Source: Branchinecta lynchi
Lineage: Eukaryota; Arthropoda; Branchiopoda; Anostraca; Branchinectidae
Direction: 5' to 3'
NCBI GenBank assembly: GCA_023053575.1
Contig: JAKZAP010000014.1
Location: forward strand, 17,138,938 to 17,202,937
Length of the DNA stretch: 64,000 nucleotides
The notes beneath the pieces are model-generated. The model saw only the letters and a program-made list of their open reading frames with translations. It had not been told where the DNA came from and searched no databases. Positions 57,801 to 64,000 of the stretch are shown piece after piece; the stretch's first letter is position 1; every line of letters starts with the position of its first letter. The position numbers and the translations under genes were made by a program.

Positions 57801-59810
57801 AAGTATATGTCATCCATTCCTTGGTACAAAAATTCCTTCATGAGATACACCAGTTTGAAAATTTCAAGGGGTTGACAACTTCAGTAGTAAGGTACACACT
57901 GAAACCAAAAATAGGCGATATCAGTTGTGAGACATGTAGGGGACTTCTAAGCAAACAGTCTACTGTTAGCTCATAATCATCTTCGGTAATGAGGGGTTTG
58001 CACCTTTTGCTAGTTGGTGTAACTGTTATTTGTTTCCGGTGTATTCGATGGTAAGAACAATTTGGTTCCAGTGGTAAGATAAGTAATGATCGGCTGTTAT
58101 GCTACAATCATCTTCAGAGATGAGGGCTTTGCAGCTTTTGCTAGCTGGTGTAGGCCTACCCATTATTTGTTTTCTGTGAACTTGATGTCCATCACGGAAG
58201 AGGGACTTGTAAGAAGGAATCGGTTCACGAGGGTCTAGAAATTTTTGCAAATGGGTGCACGTTGTATTCGATTTCTATAAATCTGACGGTAAGAAAGTTT
58301 GTGTCGATGGTCTATAGGATCTTAGGATTAACTGTTTACGCGACGGATACAAATGAAAATGTAAAACAATGAGGTAGTTTCATAATAATTTTTAGTGTCA
58401 TCTATGGTAATTTAATCCTGGAAAGTTACGCATAGCTTTCTAATACCAACTAGATTATATAAGATATTGTTCCAAGTTTTCATCCGCCACGATGTCAACG
58501 ATTGAAAAGGAAAAAGTTCAACTGACTGAAGTCAATTTAGTCCCTTCTTCCGATATTATTTTGTTGTTGTTTTTAACACGCTGAAGAATAGCTTTTGATC
58601 ATGTGATTATCTTTTTTAGAACATCCCGTTTTAAAAGCATATTGGTGCGTATATTCACTGTGTTGACCGATGAGGATTATAAGTCCTTGGGATGTGACCT
58701 TTGGTGACTCTGGGGACAATCAGCAGACTGTGATTTACAATTCACTTGACGATATTGAGGATCAGAGGCGTTACTAGCCAAAAGATTTTTTTTTTTTTTT
58801 TTGGGGGGGGCGGGGGGGGGGGGCAAGGTTTTTACCAAATGGCGGTCATTTTTACCGACTATTTTTGCCGGAGAAAACGAAAGTTTTGAAAAAAATCGAC
58901 TGATTTCAAGAAAAACCGACTGGATATGGTCGCATGCGGAATCCCTAAGCTAGCCTAGGGGAAGAAATGTTGCTGGTGAATCGTAAGTCTGGTCAGAATT
59001 TCAACCATCCTACCATATCTTCCCAACCCCAAGCTACTAACCCACGCATGCTCAAGCTCAGAGACATGCAATCCGATTCCCACCGTCAAGCTTTTCATTA
59101 TATATAAAACGGCTTCCGCAAACCCATAGCACCATCTACTGTCCGGGAGCCGAACATGGGCGGACTCAAACCAAGAAACAAAAGTGAAGCTAGCTAGCAA
59201 TACATCCTATATTCCTTAAAATAGAAACGCTGGAGAATTTCAACAGACTGGCGACACTACAGAGACAAAACACACAGGCGACAGTACGAAGACACGACAC
59301 TACGTCGAAACGAAAAAAGCGTCAGTACATGGACACGTCACTACATCGAAACGAAAAAAGCGTCAGTACATGGACACGTCACTACAGAGACACGACGGTA
59401 CGAAGACCGACACTACATGGACACGACGGTACAGGTACCGACAGTACATGGACACGACGGTACAAGTACCGACACTACATAGACACGACGGTACAGGTAC
59501 CGACACTACTTAGACACTTTTTGATTTTCGACGTAGTGTCGGATTTTGTCCTCGTAGTGACGTGTCCACGTAGTGTCGTTCGACGTACCGTCGTGTCTAC
59601 GTAGTGTCGTTCGACGTACCGTCGTGTCTACGTAGTGTCGTTCGATGTACCGTCGTGTCTACGTAGCGTCGTTCGATGTACCGTCGTGTCCGCGTAGTGT
59701 CGGTTTTTTTTTGTCCACGTAGTGTCGGGAAATTTGTCCATGTAGCGTCGGATTTTGTCCACTTACTGACGTGTCTACGTAGCGTCGTGTCTATGTACAG
59801 GCGCGCACCC
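54877..59810 (+). mobile_element. Foldback/Mutator-like element C2, nested in A9
   Basis: The 4.93-kb element has a perfect 9-bp flanking repeat GTCCCGGAC (54868-54876, 59811-59819). Its termini are gggatgatgtctctacgtag and the complement of gggtgcgcgcctgtacatag. The 31-bp arrays occupy about 54877-55395 and 59225-59810. The interior parallels C1 in reverse, including B4 (56980-57082), D (57712-58640) and the L fragment (58785-58930). Identity to C1 appears to be in the mid-90s by eye. No transposase frame is visible. Confidence 0.87.
57712..58640 (+). repeat. Family D segment inside C2
   Basis: It matches 1-2215 from tggtgacgttagaaagttgg to acatcccgttttaaaagc, with one unit only. Confidence 0.75.
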
Positions 59811-60821
59811 GTCCCGGACATATCAGGGACCCGGACAAACTGACTTGGAATAAAAAAAAATCCTCGATATGATAATCTTGGGGGGGGGGGGGAGTTGAGG
59901 GAGGGCAATCCGGAATATTTAATCATGCGTAACTTTGGAACGGGTGATCGGATTCGACTGAAATTTAATAATTGAACAGAGGACCTTTCTCTCTGGTGAT
60001 CTTTTTCATTTCCGGACCGAATCCGACAATTATTGGGGGTGGGGGGGGGAATACTTGACCCGCTTAGACTGGTGTGATCGGGATCGAACTTCGTGCGAAT
60101 AACAAACAGATGCTCTAGATTAATCATTTACATAAGCGGATTGGCTCCGGGTATTGTGGGTGGAGTTGGAGGGGGGGGGGGGGGGGTCTGGGATTCCGGT
60201 GATCGCGAGTTAAGGTACTTCCAGATGTGCTAGGACGATGAAACTTCGCTGTAATATTAGAGATTCAACAACGTTTGCTTCGAAATTGCTACTTCCCAAA
60301 CCCAGTTATTCCTTAAAGTACCAATCTTGACCGCAAAGTAAAAGAAATACTTTTAAGCAATATATGCATTTTCATGGTGCCCATCAGCCCATTATCATTT
60401 TTGCCTCCAGGGTCTTGCTTACAAATGAAGCTCTAGCTCCCTTAGAGTGCGCATCTCAACCGCAAAGTTGAAACTTACTTTTAATCAATCAAAACATCTC
60501 AACCCATGCATTTGCCATATGAGCTTACAGCTCTTGTTTTTATCACATCCATTCTCGGTTGTATTATGGCCGGAAGGCTTATCTTCTCTTTCGATACTAT
60601 GAGTTAGACAAGCCATGAAGTGCATGCTACATCTGGCTCCTGTAAGTGAGAGTGAGCAACCCATACCGTTTTCCTATCACCCATGCTTTCGTCACTGCAG
60701 ACACTTTGACGCTGATGTCGGACGTACCGTCTGCCACCTCTGGTAGCCAACTTGGCAACTATTATGATTCTGTTTGTGTCGTGAGCGATTTTTAGTTGCC
60801 AACTAGTCAGCTATTAACTTA

Positions 60822-61118
60822 GAGCGTGTTCCATCCTACTTTCCGTAATTACTACGCATGACGTCACAAATTCTGGCTTTTTGCCGTCAAGGCTGGAACG
60901 ATTTTTCTATTTTCCAGCAGGATCTCACGCCAGGAGCGAATCCGACCAATCACGTTACAGAGATGCATAGTTACTACGCTTACTACGCTCCCGAGCATGG
61001 TAAGCAAATAGTAACTATTAGTTACTATTCCGACAAGGTTGGAGTTCGACAAGGTTCGTGAGGATGGAACGGAAATAGTAACTAATAGTTACTATTTGTG
61101 GAAGGGTGGAACACGCTC
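60822..61118 (-). mobile_element. MITE family E, copy E4
   Basis: It is inverted relative to E1, starting gagcgtgttccatcctactt and ending gaagggtggaacacgctc. It is flanked by TTA on both sides (60819-60821, 61119-61121), consistent with a PIF/Harbinger-type mechanism. Confidence 0.88.
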
Positions 61119-61278
61119 TTAAATCTGCCTAATGCTCGGGCGAAGCTGTTTAGTTTTACAAACGCATCAGATGCTCAGCAGACCACAATCTATAATTCAT
61201 AGGATAATGAGTTCTGGTTGAATCCTTTTGGGCTATTTTCCTTTGCATCACCCTGTAACAATTCTCCCTCCTTTTCAG

Positions 61279-61363
61279 TCATTCTGGGAGTGCTAGTGCA
61301 GACAAGACGGATAATCAAGCTAAGTCACAACAAGAAAGGAAGCCGAAGCAAGCCAAACAAAAG
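61279..61363 (+). CDS. Unknown gene, second coding exon
   Basis: A strong acceptor (caattctccctccttttcag) precedes it and the donor aag|gtgggg follows. The first base completes the codon left open by the exon at 53285-53481 (AG+T, Ser). The next 28 codons read HSGSASADKTDNQAKSQQER, then KPKQAKQK, a highly charged, low-complexity segment that may be disordered and nuclear. The other two frames are less protein-like. Phase agreement with the first exon is the main support for joining them. Confidence 0.5.
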
Positions 61364-61646
61364 GTGGGGCAGTTTTCTTGTGATAGGAGTAGCCTATAAG
61401 GAGAAAGCAGTCTTGGATCGTAGAACGGCGGTGTAAGGGGGCGGGTCGGAATATGATTTTTGTATTGTCAAGTCAGCCGATACTGCAGTTCCACCAATCA
61501 GTCAAAAGTAGCAGGCTACCCCTTTCCTCAGCGACGCCGACCGTAACATTGGCTGTGTTATCGGACCTTCTACCTGTATATCCTGAACGCCGCAGAAAAC
61601 GAGGAAGGGCCCTGTTCTGTTGTTGTTCTTCCTCTCGTTTCTTAAG

Positions 61647-61657
61647 ACAAAGGACAG
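61647..61657 (+). CDS. Possible 11-nt microexon of the unknown gene
   Basis: An excellent polypyrimidine tract (tgttctgttgttgttcttcc, tctcgtttcttaag) is followed after 11 bases by the donor cag|gtaaga. Eleven bases change the phase from 0 to 2, exactly what is needed to join 61279-61363 to 62693-62763. Sequence alone cannot confirm it. Confidence 0.3.
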
Positions 61658-62115
61658 GTAAGACAGGCTTAAGACTTGCAGTTCAGGAGCCGATATTTCA
61701 TGACCTTACAAGTAATAAATTTGTAGTACTACAAATAAAATAATACATTGAAGGTGAAAAAATTAAAAATACAAACGTTAAATCAATAAAAAAAAAATTC
61801 ATTATGTCCTGTGTAGGAAAAGCCCTAACTCTCTATCAATAATTACTAAAACGATGGCGTTGTTCTAACCAATGTGAAGGGATATACGAGTTTCAATTTT
61901 TTTTTTCTGAAAAAACTGTGACATGGATTTTACAACGAATACAGAGAAAACACGGTATAGATAGTGCTTGTTTAGCAGCTCTGATTCAAATCCTAGATTT
62001 TATAGATTAAATTCTAAGTTTCTTATGTTATAAGCGAAGATATCATTCGCGCGAAGAGCTAACATCTTTGCAAAGAGTAGGTTAAACGTAGATAGACGAA
62101 AATGAAGACCCACAA

Positions 62116-62424
62116 GAGCGTGTTCCACCCTACTTAACGTAGTTACTACGCATGACGTCACGAATTTTGGCTTCTTGGTGTCAAGGCTGGGACGCATTGT
62201 TAAATTTTTCGTAAAATACCACTCCACGGGGTCACGCAGCCAATCACGTTACATAGAACCGTAGTTACCACGCCAACTACGCTCCCGAGTAGTTCCAAGC
62301 TTGTAAGCAAATAGGGTAGTTACTATTTCGAGAAGGTTGGAACGGTCAGCGTAGTAACTTTTCGTGAGGTTGGAACGGAAATATTAACTAATAGTTACTA
62401 TTGTTGGAAGGGTGAAACATGCTC
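62116..62424 (-). mobile_element. MITE family E, copy E5
   Basis: It runs from gagcgtgttccaccctactt to gaagggtgaaacatgctc, in the same orientation as E4. It has short insertions and no clear target duplication. Confidence 0.8.
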
Positions 62425-62692
62425 TGAGACAACCTAGAGGCAAGCACTCACCCCGAAAGTGCTACCGTGATGAGCCTCGTCAACTGTTTTATAGTATCGA
62501 AATAACTCTTTGTAGAGCATGGATTAGGTGACCTTTCGGGAGCAAGCGCAAGTAGTTGCAGTGCTTTTCGTAGTCACGTGAGTGTTGGCGCTAGGCGTCA
62601 GTGAATGAGACAGGCCAACGAAGAACTCGTCAAATTCTGTGGGGATTTTTCCAGTCCGTAGAACATGAAAGACTAACAGAACGTATTTCCAG

Positions 62693-62763
62693 GCTCCTTC
62701 ACGCGACAAGTCTACAGAATGTCAAAGAGGCTGCGGATCATCCAGATCTGACGATACTAAGGA
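62693..62763 (+). CDS. Possible third exon of the unknown gene
   Basis: The acceptor acgtatttccag is modest; the donor gga|gtaagt is strong. In the frame entered with one completing base it reads LLHATSLQNVKEAADHPDLT, then ILR, which is more protein-like than the other frames (one of which has a stop). The exon ends in phase 1. Its link to the upstream exons depends on the microexon. Confidence 0.35.
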
Positions 62764-63358
62764 GTAAGTAGGCTACTTTTTTTTGTACTGAATTCGTCGA
62801 ACGTCAAAGTTATAAGTTACTTATTCCTTATAAGAGCATTGACAGCATCAGTGTCATAGCGGTGGTATAGTGTCACCCGACGGTGCGATGATTCATTTTT
62901 TCTGTGTTCCCGAATATCCATCATAATCTGTAATTGATTATCTTTTGATTCAAATAGTCTTAAAATACGAAACTAATTTATTACACCATTCGCCCACGCG
63001 GAATTAATGTTACGGTCAATGCAAAAGTATGCTTGCTGACCATCTAAGTGTGCCGTTCTACTAGTATAACCGTCTCGTTGATGACAAAACAAAATTAATT
63101 TTTTGAAGTGTAGATGGTCATTAATACAAAATACGTAAACATGGTTATCTCTGTATATAAAATAAGCTTTTGTTTGCACTTAAGATTCAATGGACATGTC
63201 AAAACGAATAGACAAATTGAAAACAAATATAACCGCCAGGGCACCTGTCCCTGTGGGTTAGGGCTGCACTGGAGAACCTCACAAATTGTTTTATATTATC
63301 AAAACGACTCTTCCCTGTGACGCTGTACACCCATTTTTCATTCGCACCTTTCCATTCG
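62764..63358. other. Unassigned sequence
   Basis: No exon or recognised repeat was seen. Small frames on both strands overlap each other and have no features. Confidence 0.4.
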
Positions 63359-64000
63359 CCCCAACTTTTTTAATCTAAGTTCAACCAAACCTTCGCATCC
63401 ACGGATCAGATTCCGTTCTTTTTTTCGACATCAGATTCCGCATCATATTAGTTGCGTTTTTGCTGATACCATGGTATCTGTTACCACGGTAACTGGATCT
63501 GCAGTTAGTCGTTTTTTGCAGTTATCGCGGTATCTGATACAGTGTGCTCTGCAAAAACGACTATTGCCGAAATTGCACTTTTCGAAGTCATCCCAAAAGC
63601 CCCAACTATTTTAATCGAAGTTCAACCAAACCTTCGCATCCACGCTTCAGATTCCGCTCTTTTTTTCGACATCAGATTCCGCATCAAATCAGTTGCGTTT
63701 TTGCTGATACCGTGGTATCTGTTACCACGGTAACTGGATCTACAGTTAGTCGTTTTTGCAGTATCGTGGTATTTGATACACGGTGCTCTGCAAAAACGAC
63801 TATTGCCGAAATTGCACTTTTCGAAGTCATCCCAAAAGAAAAACAGATATCCAGTGACGTCACTAAGGGCTAAATTTCTTTCTCACCAATCTGACAAAAT
63901 TTGATGAAAATGAGATGACTTACCAGATACCACGGTCGGACCATAGTATCTGAATATCTGATACCACGATAACTGGCCAGATACCACGATAACTGCAAGA
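63359..64000 (+). repeat. 241-bp tandem repeat with palindromic cores, runs off window
   Basis: Two units, about 63359-63599 and 63600-63838, begin ccccaact-ttttaat and share aaccttcgcatccacg, a tttttttcgacatcagattc tract and an internal near-palindrome gataccatggtatctgttac, cacggtaact. After a break, more gataccacg and gataactg motifs follow to the window end. This looks like part of an element whose ends are not in the window. Confidence 0.75.

Larger units (their letters stand above)
53722..60540 (+). mobile_element. Helentron-like family A element A9, split by C2
   Basis: It has left hairpin ggcacttgaatcctctggct, cagtgcc (53731-53756), a short GTCY tract, and G-rich modules to 54867. Sequence resumes at 59820 (atatcagggacccgg) and ends tttgccatatgagcttacag, ctcttgtt. 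Removing C2 and one copy of its target repeat rejoins aaacttggtcccggac to atatcaggg, matching the A module aaacttggcaggcatatcag. Confidence 0.8.

Noticed and set aside
61218..61436. Open frame overlapping the proposed exon 61279-61363
   Set aside because: It is a different frame of the same exon; the frame joined in phase to 53285-53481 has a better composition and exact splice limits.

Overview
This is nuclear DNA of a multicellular animal, most likely an aquatic invertebrate. Genes are split by canonical GT-AG introns, coding exons are few, and most of the window is young, nested transposable elements. I cannot name the phylum: the elements would fit a cnidarian, a mollusc or a similar lineage, and no organelle, rRNA or tRNA marker is present.

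The firmest gene is the 3' end of a Shc adaptor on the + strand. Four phase-consistent exons (17401-17535, 19091-19272, 26004-26114, 39433-39570) encode the end of the proline-rich CH1 linker, with a YVNT Grb2-type site and a DPF motif, then a complete SH2 domain and the stop codon. The upstream CH1/PTB exons were not found in 1-17400, so that part lies to the left of the window or in exons I could not recognise.

A second + strand gene of unknown identity begins with a first coding exon at 53285-53481 and continues to a phase-compatible exon at 61279-61363. An 11-nt microexon (61647-61657) and an exon at 62693-62763 are weaker candidates. A minus-strand ORF at 52314-52562 faces it head to head, which suggests a shared bidirectional promoter region. 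An unrecognised, frame-broken coding-like stretch lies at 8918-9399.

The repeats fall into families named here only for convenience. Families A and B are Helentron-like non-autonomous elements of the pearl/HINE type, with a left-end hairpin, a (GTCY)n tetranucleotide tract, internal tandem arrays and a right end repeating one hairpin arm; they nest in one another (A2 in B1, B3 in A3). Family C is two ~4.95-kb elements in opposite orientation (11041-15998 and 54877-59810) with terminal arrays of a 31-bp repeat and 8-9-bp target duplications, resembling foldback/Mutator-like elements. Family D at the left edge is sequence also carried inside C. Family E is five ~300-bp MITEs. F is a set of foldback elements. 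G is a palindromic MITE with TTA duplications. Families I and K are TTAA-flanked, piggyBac-like MITEs. L is a hAT-like MITE with a perfect 8-bp duplication. A degraded non-LTR reverse transcriptase sits inside one A element (A6).

Layout: 1-11031 D, A/B nests, G1 and F1; 11041-15998 C1; 16121-17270 E1 and a foldback element; 17401-39570 Shc exons with introns full of A, B, E, F, G, I, K and L copies; 41108-51810 E3, F3, A6-A8, a B remnant and F4; 52314-62763 the divergent gene pair, whose + strand intron holds A9 with C2 inserted; 63359-64000 a tandem repeat running off the window. The two inverted I copies bracket Shc SH2 exons 2 and 3, which is the most functionally suggestive arrangement seen.
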